Source: an uncultured bacterium (GTDB taxonomy: Bacteria; Sysuimicrobiota; Sysuimicrobiia; Sysuimicrobiales; Sysuimicrobiaceae). From it: DNA of 64,000 nucleotides. Positions within the stretch are counted from its first letter, which is position 1. Each line of letters starts with the position of its first letter. Both the position numbers and the translations under genes were made by a program. The notes under the pieces were generated by a model. That model was not told the DNA's origin and ran no database searches. It saw only the letters and a list, made by a program, of their open reading frames with translations. Location of the stretch: positions 1 to 64,000 of the forward strand of contig CALIMJ010000022.1 of the NCBI GenBank assembly GCA_938028835.1. The letters run 5' to 3'. Shown in pieces: positions 24,390 to 33,623 of this stretch.

Positions 24390-24733
24390 ATGACCCAGTA
24401 CGTGCCGATCCTGGTGCACTTCGCCGCCTCCCTGGCGCTGGTCCTCGGGCTGCTGGGCCTCCACGTGCTGCTGGGCGGGCGGCGGCCCCACCCGGACAAG
24501 CTGATGCCCTACGAGTCCGGGGTCTGGCCCGTCGGCTCCGCCCGCGAGCGGGTTCCGGTCCGCTACTACCTGGTGGCCATGCTGTTCATCCTGTTCGACG
24601 TGGAGGCGGTGTTCCTGTACCCGTGGGCAGTGCTGTTCCGCCAGCTGGGCTGGCTCGGGCTATGGGAGATCCTGGTGTTCGTGGGCGTCCTGCTACTGGG
24701 CTACGTGTACGCCTGGCGGAGGGGGGCGTTCCA

Positions 24734-24746
<13 letters not shown>
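24390..24746 (+). CDS. nuoA: NADH-quinone oxidoreductase subunit A
   Basis: Small membrane subunit of complex I at the hinge between the membrane and peripheral arms. Three hydrophobic segments are seen, with the conserved loop [24 protein letters not shown] and [13 protein letters not shown], including the Glu/Asp pair near the quinone cavity. 118 residues, normal length. ATG 24390 has GGAGGT five bases upstream. It overlaps nuoB by 13 bases. Confidence 0.95.
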
Positions 24747-25242
<496 letters not shown>

Positions 25243-25246
<4 letters not shown>

Positions 25247-25782
25247 CCACGTCCCTGAGCCCGGTCCAGGAGTTCCTGGCGGAGCGGCTGGGGGAGGCGG
25301 TGCTGGAGACCCACGGCTTCCGCGGGGACGCCACCGTGGTGGTGGCCCGGGAGCGCGTGGTGGACGCCCTGCGGGAGGTCCGCGACGAGCCCTGGCGGTT
25401 CGAGGTCCTCGTGGACCTGACCGCGTGGGATCGTTACCCGGCCGAGCCGCGGTTCGAGGTGGTCTACCACCTGCTGAGCCTGAAGCGGCGCGAGCGGCTG
25501 CGGATCAAGACCCGGGTGCCAGGCCACGACCCCACGGCCCCCAGCGCGGTTTCCGTGTTCGCGGGGGCCAACTGGTTCGAGCGGGAAGTCTGGGACCTGT
25601 TCGGCATCCGGTTTCAGGGACACCCCAACCTGACCCGCATCCTGATGCCCGATGACTGGGAGGGCCACCCGTTGCGCCGCGACTTCCCCCTGACGGAGGA
25701 GCCCGTGGAGTTCCACGGCCACGTGCCGAAGGTTCCGAGCCAGATCGTGCCCCGCGTCGGCCCGGCGCGGGAAGACCCGTAG
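25243..25782 (+). CDS. nuoC: NADH-quinone oxidoreductase subunit C
   Basis: 30-kDa-type connecting subunit of the peripheral arm. [21 protein letters not shown] and the signature [42 protein letters not shown] are clear. 179 residues, separate from nuoD (not the CD fusion of enterics). GTG overlaps the nuoB stop. Confidence 0.95.
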
Positions 25783-25795
25783 GGCGGAGAGACCC

Positions 25796-26971
25796 GTGAC
25801 GCTGGCGCGGGAGACCCTCACCCTCAACATGGGACCCCAGCACCCCAGTACCCACGGGGTCCTGCGGCTCGTGCTGGAGCTGGAGGGCGAGGTCGTCGTC
25901 AACTGCCAGCCGGTGATCGGCTACCTCCACACGGGCATCGAGAAGGAGATGGAGAACCGCACGTACCACCAGAACATCGCCCTGGTGGACCGCATCGAGT
26001 ACCTGTCCAGCTACCACGAGGAGCTGGCGTACTGCATGGCGGTGGAGAAGCTGCTGGGAGTGGAGGTCCCCAAGCGGGCCCAGTACATCCGGGTCCTCCT
26101 GTGCGAGCTGAACCGCATCGCCAGCCACCTGGTGTGGCTGGGGACCACGGGCATCGACCTGAACGTGAGCAGCCTGCTCATGTACTGTTTCCGGGACCGG
26201 GAGCGGATCCTGGAGCTGTCGGAGATGGTCTCCGGCCAGCGGATGATGCCCGGTTACTTCCGCATCGGGGGGGTGGCGGCGGACCTGCCCGAGGAGTTCA
26301 CCCCTGCGGTGCGCCGGTTCCTGGAGGAATTCCCCCGGCGGCTGGACGAGTACGAGGCGATGCTGACCGACAACCTCATCTGGCGACGCCGCCACGAGGG
26401 CGTGGCGGTGTTGAGCCGGGAGGACGCGCTGGCCTACGGGGTGACCGGCCCCACCTTGCGGGGCTCCGGGATCCCCTACGACGTTCGCAAGGCGTTCCCG
26501 TACTCGTCCTACGAGGAGTTCGAGTTCGACGTCCCCACGGGTGAGCACGGGGACGCCTACGACCGGTACCGGGTCCGGATGGAGGAGATGCGGCAGTCAA
26601 GGCGCATCGTGCTCCAGGCCCTGGACCGGTTGCCGGACGGGCCGGTCCTCACCGCGGACCGGAAGGTGGCGCTCCCGCCCCGGGCCGAGCTGGTGCGCTC
26701 CATGGAGGCGGTGATTCACCAGTTCAAGCTGGTGAGCGAGGGCGTCCACCCGCCCAAGGGCGAGGTGTACGCGGCGGTGGAGTCGCCCCGCGGGGAGAAG
26801 GGGTACTACATCGTGTCGGACGGCTCCAACCGGCCGGTCCGGGTGCGGGTTCGGGCACCTTCGTTCTCGAACCTGCAGGCGTTGCCCGCCATGGTCCGCG
26901 GTGGCATGCTGGCGGACGTGGTGGTGGCCATCGCCTCCATCGACATCGTCCTGGGAGACGTGGACCGCTAG
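25796..26971 (+). CDS. nuoD: NADH-quinone oxidoreductase subunit D
   Basis: 49-kDa subunit that forms the quinone site with NuoB. MGPQHPSTHGVLRL, IGYLHTGIEKEMENRTY, the SGQRMMPGYFRIGGVAADLP segment and the C-terminal SFSNLQALPAMVRGGMLADVVVAIASIDIVLGDVDR are conserved. 391 residues. GTG start 13 bases after nuoC with GGGCGGAGAG upstream. Confidence 0.96.
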   Translation: MTLARETLTLNMGPQHPSTHGVLRLVLELEGEVVVNCQPVIGYLHTGIEKEMENRTYHQNIALVDRIEYLSSYHEELAYCMAVEKLLGVEVPKRAQYIRVLLCELNRIASHLVWLGTTGIDLNVSSLLMYCFRDRERILELSEMVSGQRMMPGYFRIGGVAADLPEEFTPAVRRFLEEFPRRLDEYEAMLTDNLIWRRRHEGVAVLSREDALAYGVTGPTLRGSGIPYDVRKAFPYSSYEEFEFDVPTGEHGDAYDRYRVRMEEMRQSRRIVLQALDRLPDGPVLTADRKVALPPRAELVRSMEAVIHQFKLVSEGVHPPKGEVYAAVESPRGEKGYYIVSDGSNRPVRVRVRAPSFSNLQALPAMVRGGMLADVVVAIASIDIVLGDVDR

Positions 26972-27004
26972 CCCCGTCCCCGGGGAACCCGGTGGCGGCG
27001 GGCG

Positions 27005-27493
27005 ATGCGGCTGCGTGAGGAGGGCGCGTTGCTGTCGGAGGGCGCAAAGCGGGAAATCGAAGCGTTGCGGGCGCGCTACCCGGTGGCTCAGTCCGCCGTC
27101 CTGCCGGCCTTGCTCCGCGTGCAGGAGGAGCTGGGGTGGGTGCCCCCGGAGGCCATGGCGGAGGTGGGACGCCTGCTGGACCTCCCCGTGGAGGTGGTAG
27201 CGGAGGTGGCTTCCTTCTACAGCCTGATCTTCACGGAGCCCGTGGGCCGGCACGTGGTCCAGCTGTGCACCAACGTGTCGTGCCTGCTGTCGGGCGCGGA
27301 AGCCGTGCGGGAACGGGTGGAGCGCGAGCTGGGGGTGCGTGCGGGACAGACGACCCCCGACCGTCGGGTGACGCTGCTGGCGGTGGAGTGCCTGGCCGCC
27401 TGCGATCAGGCGCCGTGCATGCTGGTGAACGAGCGGCGCTACGGCCCGCTGACCCCGGAGGCCGCGGCGCGCCTTGTGAAGGAGCTGGACTGA
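27005..27493 (+). CDS. nuoE: NADH-quinone oxidoreductase subunit E
   Basis: 24-kDa thioredoxin-like subunit with the [2Fe-2S] cluster N1a. Ligands are CTNVSC and CLAACDQAP. The N-terminal helical part (QSAVLPALLRVQEELGWVPPEAM) and VASFYSLIF are typical. 162 residues. 33 bases after nuoD, three bases before nuoF. Its presence shows an NADH-oxidising complex rather than a ferredoxin-type 11-subunit form. Confidence 0.95.
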   Translation: MRLREEGALLSEGAKREIEALRARYPVAQSAVLPALLRVQEELGWVPPEAMAEVGRLLDLPVEVVAEVASFYSLIFTEPVGRHVVQLCTNVSCLLSGAEAVRERVERELGVRAGQTTPDRRVTLLAVECLAACDQAPCMLVNERRYGPLTPEAAARLVKELD

Positions 27494-27496
27494 GCG

Positions 27497-28786
27497 ATGC
27501 CCCAGCCCGTGTTGCTGCGTCACGTCCGAGAGCCTGACCAGGCGGACCTCCACGCGTACGAGCGCCGCGGAGGGTACGCAGCCCTGCGCCGCGCCCTTCG
27601 CGAGCTCAGCCCGGAGCAGGTGACGGACCTGGTGGACCGCGCGCAGCTGCGCGGTCGGGGTGGGGCGGGCTTCCCCACGGCCCGCAAGTGGAGGTTCGTA
27701 CCCAAGGACGCCCCCGTGAAGTACCTGGTGGTGAACGCGGACGAGGGGGAACCGGGAACTTTCAAGGACCGGACGTTGCTGGAGGGCGACCCACACCTGC
27801 TGGTGGAGGGCATCGCCCTGGCGGCCTACGCCAACGACGTGCGCACCGCCTACGTGTACATGCGCCGGGAGTTCTACCAGGCCCGCCGACAGCTGGAGAG
27901 GGCCATCGCCCAGGCGTACGAGCGGGGCTACCTGGGGCAGGGGATCCTCGGCACGGAATTCTCCCTGGACGTGTACGTGCACCCCGGGGCGGGTTCCTAC
28001 ATCGCCGGAGAGGAGACTGCCCTGCTGGAGTCCCTGGAGGGTAAGCGGGCCATGCCCCGGCTGAAGCCCCCGTACTTCCCCGCGGTCATGGGCCTGTACA
28101 GCAAGCCCACCGTGCTGAACAACGTGGAGACGCTGTGTTGTGTGCCGTGGATCGTCCGGGAGGGCCCGGAGTGGTGGCTGGAGCAGGGGCCCCCGCAGCT
28201 GTACTCGGTGAGCGGACACGTGAACAGCCCGCAGGTGGTAGAGGCACCCCTCGGCACGACCGCCCGGGAACTGATCGAGCGGGCCGGGGGCATTCGGGGC
28301 GGCCGCCAGGTGAAGGCCTTCTACCCGGGCGGCACGTCCAGCCGACCCCTTTCTGCCCGGCACCTGGACGTACCGCTGCGCCACGAGGAGCTGGCGAAGC
28401 TGGGATCCATGCTGGGTTCCGCGGCCGTCATCGTCATGGACGAGACCACGGACATGGTGAAGGTCATCGCGCGGGTGTGCGAGTTCTACCGGGAGGAGTC
28501 CTGCGGGAAGTGCACCCCCTGCCGCGAGGGGACGGTGTGGGTCACGCAGATCCTGGATCGGATCCTGCACGGCCGGGGTCGGCCCGAGGACCTGGATCTT
28601 CTGGAGAGCCTGGCCCGCAACATGACGGGCACGTGCTTCTGTCCCCTGGGGGAGAGCGTGCCCCCGAGCCTTCGGGCGGGGCTGGAGGACTTCCGGGACG
28701 AGTTCGAGGCGTACATCCGGGCGGCCCGGGAGCCGGTTCAGATGCCGGTGCGGCTGCACCTGGGCGCGCCCGCGCCGGGAGGGTAG
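27497..28786 (+). CDS. nuoF: NADH-quinone oxidoreductase subunit F
   Basis: 51-kDa subunit binding NADH, FMN and cluster N3. The NADH loop GRGGAGFPTARKW, the FMN region NADEGEPGTFKDR, GAGSYIAGEETALLESLEG, and the N3 ligands ESCGKCTPCREGT plus the late Cys in TGTCFCPLGE are present. 429 residues. ATG three bases after the nuoE stop. Confidence 0.96.
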   Translation: MPQPVLLRHVREPDQADLHAYERRGGYAALRRALRELSPEQVTDLVDRAQLRGRGGAGFPTARKWRFVPKDAPVKYLVVNADEGEPGTFKDRTLLEGDPHLLVEGIALAAYANDVRTAYVYMRREFYQARRQLERAIAQAYERGYLGQGILGTEFSLDVYVHPGAGSYIAGEETALLESLEGKRAMPRLKPPYFPAVMGLYSKPTVLNNVETLCCVPWIVREGPEWWLEQGPPQLYSVSGHVNSPQVVEAPLGTTARELIERAGGIRGGRQVKAFYPGGTSSRPLSARHLDVPLRHEELAKLGSMLGSAAVIVMDETTDMVKVIARVCEFYREESCGKCTPCREGTVWVTQILDRILHGRGRPEDLDLLESLARNMTGTCFCPLGESVPPSLRAGLEDFRDEFEAYIRAAREPVQMPVRLHLGAPAPGG

Positions 28787-28804
28787 CGAGGTGTCCAGCG
28801 ACCC

Positions 28805-31291
28805 ATGAGTACGGTGACCCTTACCATCGATGGTCGGACGGTAACGGTCCCCAAAGGGACCACCGTGTACCACGCCGCCCGGCAGCTGGGGATCGAGATC
28901 CCCGTGTTCTGCTACCACGACCGGATGCCGCCCCTCGGGGCGTGTCGCATGTGCTTCGTCCAGGTGGAGAAGATGCCGCGGCTGCAGACCTCCTGCACCC
29001 TGGAGGCGCAGGAGGGGATGGTGGTGTGGACGGAGAGCGCCGAGGTGGTGGAGGCCCGCCGGGCCATCCTCGAGTTCCTCCTCATCAACCACCCCCTGGA
29101 CTGCCCCATCTGCGACAAGGGGGGGGAGTGTCCCCTGCAGGACAACACCTTCAAGTACGGGCCAGGGGCCTCACGCTTCGTGGAGCCCAAACGGCACTTC
29201 CCCAAGGCAATACGCCTGAGCCCGGTGCTCACCCTGGACCGGGAGCGGTGCATCCTGTGCTGGCGGTGCACCCGGTTCGGGGAGGTGGTGGCCGGCGACC
29301 ACGCCCTGAAGGGCCACGACCGCGGCTACCGCACCCACATCGACACGCCGCCGGTCACCCTGGAGCGGCCCAGCAAGTTCATCGGGAACACCATCGCCAT
29401 CTGCCCCGTGGGCGCGCTGACCAGCGCCGTCTACCGGTTCCGGGCCCGTCCCTGGGACAACCGGCCTACGCCCGGCGTGTGCACCCACTGCGGGGTGGGC
29501 TGCGCCACCTGGGTGGACGCCCGGGGCGGTGAGGTCGTACGGGTCCGAGCCCGGGAGAAGCCCGAGGTGAACGACATCTGGCTGTGTGACCTGGGCTTTT
29601 TCGGGTACGACTACACCAACCATCCCGAGCGCCTGAAGGTCCCGTACGTGCGCGAGGGCGGCGTCCTGCGCGAGGCTACCTGGGACGAAGCCCTGGAGCG
29701 GGTAGCCCGGGCCCTGGTGCGGGCCGCGCCCCGCGTGGGAGCGCTGGGCGGAGAGCGCCTCACCGTGGAGGAAGCCTACCTGTTGGGCCGGCTGTTCCGA
29801 TCCCTTGGTTCCAACCACCTGGACGCGCGGGCCGACTCACGTTTTGCACCCTCCCCTCGGGACTGGGCATGGGGTGCCGGGCCCTTTGAGGCCCTCGACA
29901 CGGCCCCGGGAGTTTTCCTGGTAGGCTGCGACCTCAGCGAGGACTACCCGGTCCTGTGGCTGCGGCTGAAGCGCGCGCTGGATCGAGGGGCCGTGGGGCT
30001 GGCGGTGGCACCCAAGCGGCTGGAGGTAGACGGCTACCTGCGCTGCGCCGTGGTGCACGGATACGGCGGCGAGGCGGACGTCCTGTATGCCGTGGCCCGG
30101 CTGGTGGCTGAGCGTAAGGGATCCGTGCCCGGCTTGCTGCGGGAGGTGGACGTGGACGCCAGCTGCCGGCGGGCGGGGGTCCCCCGGGAGGCCGTGGAGT
30201 ATCTGGCGCAGTGCCTCGTCGCGGCCGGGCCGGTGCTGTTCGCCGTGGGCCGGCTGTCGTGGGACGGACCCGAGCCCGAGCGGACGCTGGCGGCGGTGCA
30301 GACCCTTCGGGCGGTGTCCGGCGGGGACCTGTGGCTGCTGCGCGGGAAGGGAAACGCGGTGGGTGCCGTGCTGGCGGGCCTCGCTCCCGACACCCTACCG
30401 GGACTGGTCCCCCTGGAGGACCCCGGGGCGAGGGAGCGGCTGCGCCGCCTCTGGGGGTTTGAGCCTCCGCAGGCGCCGGGCCTGGGGACTCCCGCCATGC
30501 TGGAGGCTGCGGCGGCCGGTGAGCTGCGGGTGCTGTACGTGGCGGGCGCGGACCCCGCTCGGGACTTCCCCGACGGGTCGCTGTGGCAGCGGGCGCGGGC
30601 GGGACTGGAGTTGCTGGTGGTGACGGAGCTGTTCTGGACAGAGACCGCGCGGCAGGCGGACGTGGTGCTGCCCGCCCTGAGCAGCTTCGAGCGGCCGGGG
30701 ACGGTGGTCAACCTGGAAGGCCGGCCCCAACGGATCGCGCCGAGCCGCATGGGTCCTCCCGGCGCCCGCGCGGACGGCGACATCCTGCAGCTACTGGGCG
30801 AGCGACTGGGGCGTCCGGTGGACTACGGGTCGGTGGAGGCCGTCTGGGAGGAGCTGCGTCGCGCGGCCCCGGGTTTGGAGTTGGACCGGCCGTACCCGTT
30901 CAACCGGCCGCAGCCCGAGGTGGACGTCCGCCCCGCCCGGCCTCTCGAAGCCGAGGAGGGCCTAGTGGTGGTCCCGGCCTCCCCCCTGTTCCGGAAGGGC
31001 GAAATGAGCGCGCGGTGTCGGGGACTTCCCGACCTGGCGGGGAGTCCCGTGGTGGGCGTGCACGCGCAGGACGCGGCGGCGCTGGGTCTGATGGACGGCG
31101 CGGAGGTGGAGGTAGACGTGGGCGCCACCTCCGCTCGGGTCCGCGTCGCGGTCACGGACGCGGTCCTGCCCGGCCACCTCCTGGTACCCGTGGGCTTCCC
31201 CGAGTTCCCCCGCGCCAGGTGGGCCGCTTCCGGGCGGCTGCTGCGGGCTCACCTCCGCGTGCTGGAACCCGTGGGGAGGGAGTCGCGGTGA
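28805..31291 (+). CDS. nuoG: NADH-quinone oxidoreductase subunit G
   Basis: 75-kDa subunit of the peripheral arm, 828 residues. N-terminal [2Fe-2S] ferredoxin domain with CYHDRMPPLGACRMC and later C in QTSC; HPLDCPICDKGGECPLQD for the His/Cys N5 cluster; CILCWRCTRF with CPVGAL for N4; and an N7-type CTHCGVGCATW. The C-terminal molybdopterin-oxidoreductase-like domain ends with the MopB-type barrel VGVHAQDAAALGLMDGAEVEV. It carries no visible molybdenum-site residue, as usual. Starts 18 bases after nuoF; stop overlaps nuoH. Confidence 0.95.
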   Translation: MSTVTLTIDGRTVTVPKGTTVYHAARQLGIEIPVFCYHDRMPPLGACRMCFVQVEKMPRLQTSCTLEAQEGMVVWTESAEVVEARRAILEFLLINHPLDCPICDKGGECPLQDNTFKYGPGASRFVEPKRHFPKAIRLSPVLTLDRERCILCWRCTRFGEVVAGDHALKGHDRGYRTHIDTPPVTLERPSKFIGNTIAICPVGALTSAVYRFRARPWDNRPTPGVCTHCGVGCATWVDARGGEVVRVRAREKPEVNDIWLCDLGFFGYDYTNHPERLKVPYVREGGVLREATWDEALERVARALVRAAPRVGALGGERLTVEEAYLLGRLFRSLGSNHLDARADSRFAPSPRDWAWGAGPFEALDTAPGVFLVGCDLSEDYPVLWLRLKRALDRGAVGLAVAPKRLEVDGYLRCAVVHGYGGEADVLYAVARLVAERKGSVPGLLREVDVDASCRRAGVPREAVEYLAQCLVAAGPVLFAVGRLSWDGPEPERTLAAVQTLRAVSGGDLWLLRGKGNAVGAVLAGLAPDTLPGLVPLEDPGARERLRRLWGFEPPQAPGLGTPAMLEAAAAGELRVLYVAGADPARDFPDGSLWQRARAGLELLVVTELFWTETARQADVVLPALSSFERPGTVVNLEGRPQRIAPSRMGPPGARADGDILQLLGERLGRPVDYGSVEAVWEELRRAAPGLELDRPYPFNRPQPEVDVRPARPLEAEEGLVVVPASPLFRKGEMSARCRGLPDLAGSPVVGVHAQDAAALGLMDGAEVEVDVGATSARVRVAVTDAVLPGHLLVPVGFPEFPRARWAASGRLLRAHLRVLEPVGRESR

Positions 31292-32262
31292 CCACGGTGG
31301 TGGTGGAGGCCCTGGTGAAAAGCGCGGTGCTGCTGGCGGTCCTGCTCACCGCCACCGCCTACGAGGTGTTGCTGGAGCGCAAGCTCCTCGGCCGCTTCCA
31401 GGTCCGGTACGGGCCGAATCGGGTTGGCCCGTGGGGCCTGCTACAGCCCCTAGCGGACGGGATCAAGCTCCTCACCAAGGAGGACTTCGCGCCCGCGGGC
31501 GCCGACCGCGTGGTGTACGTGGCGGCTCCCGTGCTGCTCATGACCACCGCGCTGTTTGTCTACGCGGTGATCCCCTTCGGGCCGGAGGTGGAGCTGTTCG
31601 GCCGGCGGGTAACGTTGTACCTGGCGGACATCAACACCGCGCTGCTGCTGGTGCTGGGCGCCTCCTCCATCGGGGTCTACGGCCTCATCCTGGGTGGCTG
31701 GTCCTCCAACAGCAAGTTCTCCCTGCTGGGCGGGCTGCGCAGCAGCGCCCAGGTCATCAGCTACGAGCTGAGCCTGGCCCTGGCGGTGCTGGCGGTGGTG
31801 CTGGAGGCCGGCAGCCTGAGCTTGGTCCGGATCGTGCAGGCCCAGGAGTCGGGGTGGTTCGTGGTGCGCCAGCCCGTGGCCTTCCTGGTGTTCTTCCTGT
31901 CCGCGCTGGCGGAGACCAACCGCGCCCCCTTCGACCTCCCGGAGGCGGAGCAGGAGCTGGTGGCGGGCTACCAGACGGAGTACGGCGGGTTCAAGTTCGT
32001 GATGTTCTACATCGCGGAGTACGTGGCCATGATCACCCAGGGAGCTTTGGCGGCCACCCTGTTCCTGGGGGGCTGGCACGGACCGGTGCTCCCGCCGGTG
32101 GTCTGGTTCGGGCTGAAGGTCCTGGCCTTCGTGGTGGTGCTCATCTGGATCCGCGCCACCGTGCCCCGGGTGCGCTACGATCAGTTGATGAGCCTCGGCT
32201 GGAAGGTCCTCATCCCGGTGGCGCTCGGAAACCTCCTGGTGAGCGCCGTCCTGCTCCTTTAG
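31288..32262 (+). CDS. nuoH: NADH-quinone oxidoreductase subunit H
   Basis: Membrane subunit completing the quinone chamber. ERKLLGRFQVRYGPNRVGPWG, LLQPLADGIKLLTKED, SNSKFSLLGGLRSSAQVISYE and LAETNRAPFDLPEAEQELVAGYQTEY with its conserved acidic residues are all seen. About eight membrane segments, 324 residues. GTG overlaps the nuoG stop (GTGA). Confidence 0.96.
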   Translation: MTTVVVEALVKSAVLLAVLLTATAYEVLLERKLLGRFQVRYGPNRVGPWGLLQPLADGIKLLTKEDFAPAGADRVVYVAAPVLLMTTALFVYAVIPFGPEVELFGRRVTLYLADINTALLLVLGASSIGVYGLILGGWSSNSKFSLLGGLRSSAQVISYELSLALAVLAVVLEAGSLSLVRIVQAQESGWFVVRQPVAFLVFFLSALAETNRAPFDLPEAEQELVAGYQTEYGGFKFVMFYIAEYVAMITQGALAATLFLGGWHGPVLPPVVWFGLKVLAFVVVLIWIRATVPRVRYDQLMSLGWKVLIPVALGNLLVSAVLLL

Positions 32263-32271
32263 GCGGGACCC

Positions 32272-32775
32272 ATGGGAGGAGCGGTGCGGAACCGCAACGG
32301 CTGGCAGCGTGTGGTCGTGGAGGGCGCGGCCATCCTGAAGGGGATGGCGGTAACCCTCCGCCACCTGTTCCGTCCCCCGGTCACGGTGCAGTACCCGGAG
32401 GAGCGGCCCCGCATCGCCGGCCGCTTCAAGGGGCGGCACTGGCTGACCCTGTACGCGGACGGAACGGAGCGGTGCGTGGGCTGCGAGCTGTGCGTGATCG
32501 TGTGCCCCTCGCAGGCCATCTACGTGAAGGCCGCAGAGAACACCCCCGACCACCGGGTGAGCCGGGGCGAGCGGTACGCGGAGGACTTCCAGATCAACAT
32601 GCTCCGCTGTATCTTCTGCGGGTTCTGCGAGGAGGCGTGCCCCACGGGCGCCATCGTTCTGGGACGGGACTTCGAGCTGGCAGATTACCGGCGGGAGGCC
32701 CTCATCTACACCAAGTCCATGCTCCAGGAACCCTACCCGGGAGCCTCCGGCCGCGACCCCAACCGGGAGGTGTAG
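32272..32775 (+). CDS. nuoI: NADH-quinone oxidoreductase subunit I
   Basis: TYKY subunit with the two [4Fe-4S] clusters N6a and N6b. The motifs [18 protein letters not shown] and [18 protein letters not shown] give eight Cys ligands. An amphipathic N-terminal stretch ([15 protein letters not shown]) lies on the membrane. 167 residues, ATG nine bases after nuoH. Confidence 0.96.
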   Translation: MGGAVRNRNGWQRVVVEGAAILKGMAVTLRHLFRPPVTVQYPEERPRIAGRFKGRHWLTLYADGTERCVGCELCVIVCPSQAIYVKAAENTPDHRVSRGERYAEDFQINMLRCIFCGFCEEACPTGAIVLGRDFELADYRREALIYTKSMLQEPYPGASGRDPNREV

Positions 32776-32780
32776 CTGCG

Positions 32781-33317
32781 GTGGAGGTCCTGCTGTTCGC
32801 GGTGAGCGCGGCGCTGAGCCTGGCTGGCGGCGTGGGGGTGGTGGCCGCCCGCCAGCCCGTGCACAGCGCCTTGAGCCTGCTGTTGGTGCTGGGCTCCCTG
32901 GCGGTGCTGTACTTAACCCTGGCCGCGGAGTTTCTGGCGGTCCTGCAGGTCATCGTGTACGCGGGTGCCATCGTGGTTCTGTTCCTGTTCGTAATCATGC
33001 TGCTGCACGCGCGGCCCCCGGAGTCCAGGCCGTCCCCGGTGGGGGGGCAGTGGGGCCTCGCGGTGCCCCTGGGCGCGGCCCTGTGGGCGGGGCTGAGCTA
33101 CGCGGTCCTGCGGCTGCCCGCGGGGGGGCGGGAGTTGCCGCCGGAGTTCGGCACCACGGAGGCGGTGGGCCGGGAGCTGTTCAGCCGGTTTCTGCTGCCC
33201 TTCGAGGTGGCGTCGCTGCTGCTCCTGGTGGGGATCGTGGCCGCGGTGGTGTTGGGCAGCAGCCCCGCTCCGCCGTCGGTGCCCCCGCGGTCCGCTTCCG
33301 GGCGGGAGGAGGCATGA
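32781..33317 (+). CDS. nuoJ: NADH-quinone oxidoreductase subunit J
   Basis: Membrane subunit of 178 residues with five hydrophobic segments. The pi-bulge helix region [22 protein letters not shown] is highly conserved and links the quinone site to proton pumping. GTG start five bases after nuoI; the stop overlaps the nuoK ATG (ATGA). Confidence 0.94.
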   Translation: MEVLLFAVSAALSLAGGVGVVAARQPVHSALSLLLVLGSLAVLYLTLAAEFLAVLQVIVYAGAIVVLFLFVIMLLHARPPESRPSPVGGQWGLAVPLGAALWAGLSYAVLRLPAGGRELPPEFGTTEAVGRELFSRFLLPFEVASLLLLVGIVAAVVLGSSPAPPSVPPRSASGREEA

Positions 33318-33619
33318 CGGTTCCGGCCTCCGCCTACCTCCTGTTGAGCGCCGCCCTGTTCACCCTGGGCACGGTGGGGGTGCTGGTCCGCCGCACGGCC
33401 CTGATCCTGTTCATGTCCATCGAGCTCATGCTGAACGCGGTGAACCTGGCCTTTGTCACCCTGGCCCGGGTCCACGCCAACCTGGACGGGCAGCTGGCGG
33501 TGTTCTTCGTGCTGGTGGTAGCCGCGGTGGAGGTGGTGGTCGGCTTGAGTATCCTGGTCCACATCTTCCGCAGCCGTGACACCGTGGACGTGGACGAGGT
33601 GGACCTGCTGCGGGGTTAG
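33314..33619 (+). CDS. nuoK: NADH-quinone oxidoreductase subunit K
   Basis: A 101-residue, three-helix membrane subunit homologous to MrpC. The two conserved membrane glutamates fall in [16 protein letters not shown] and in [15 protein letters not shown]. They form part of the central proton path. Overlaps nuoJ and ends four bases before nuoL. Confidence 0.95.
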   Translation: MTVPASAYLLLSAALFTLGTVGVLVRRTALILFMSIELMLNAVNLAFVTLARVHANLDGQLAVFFVLVVAAVEVVVGLSILVHIFRSRDTVDVDEVDLLRG

Positions 33620-33623
33620 CGGG

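Noticed and set aside
26597-29092. 831-residue minus-strand frame across nuoD-nuoG
   Set aside because: Shadow of four certain complex I genes; composition (His/Arg/Gln-rich) is typical of antisense frames in GC-rich DNA.
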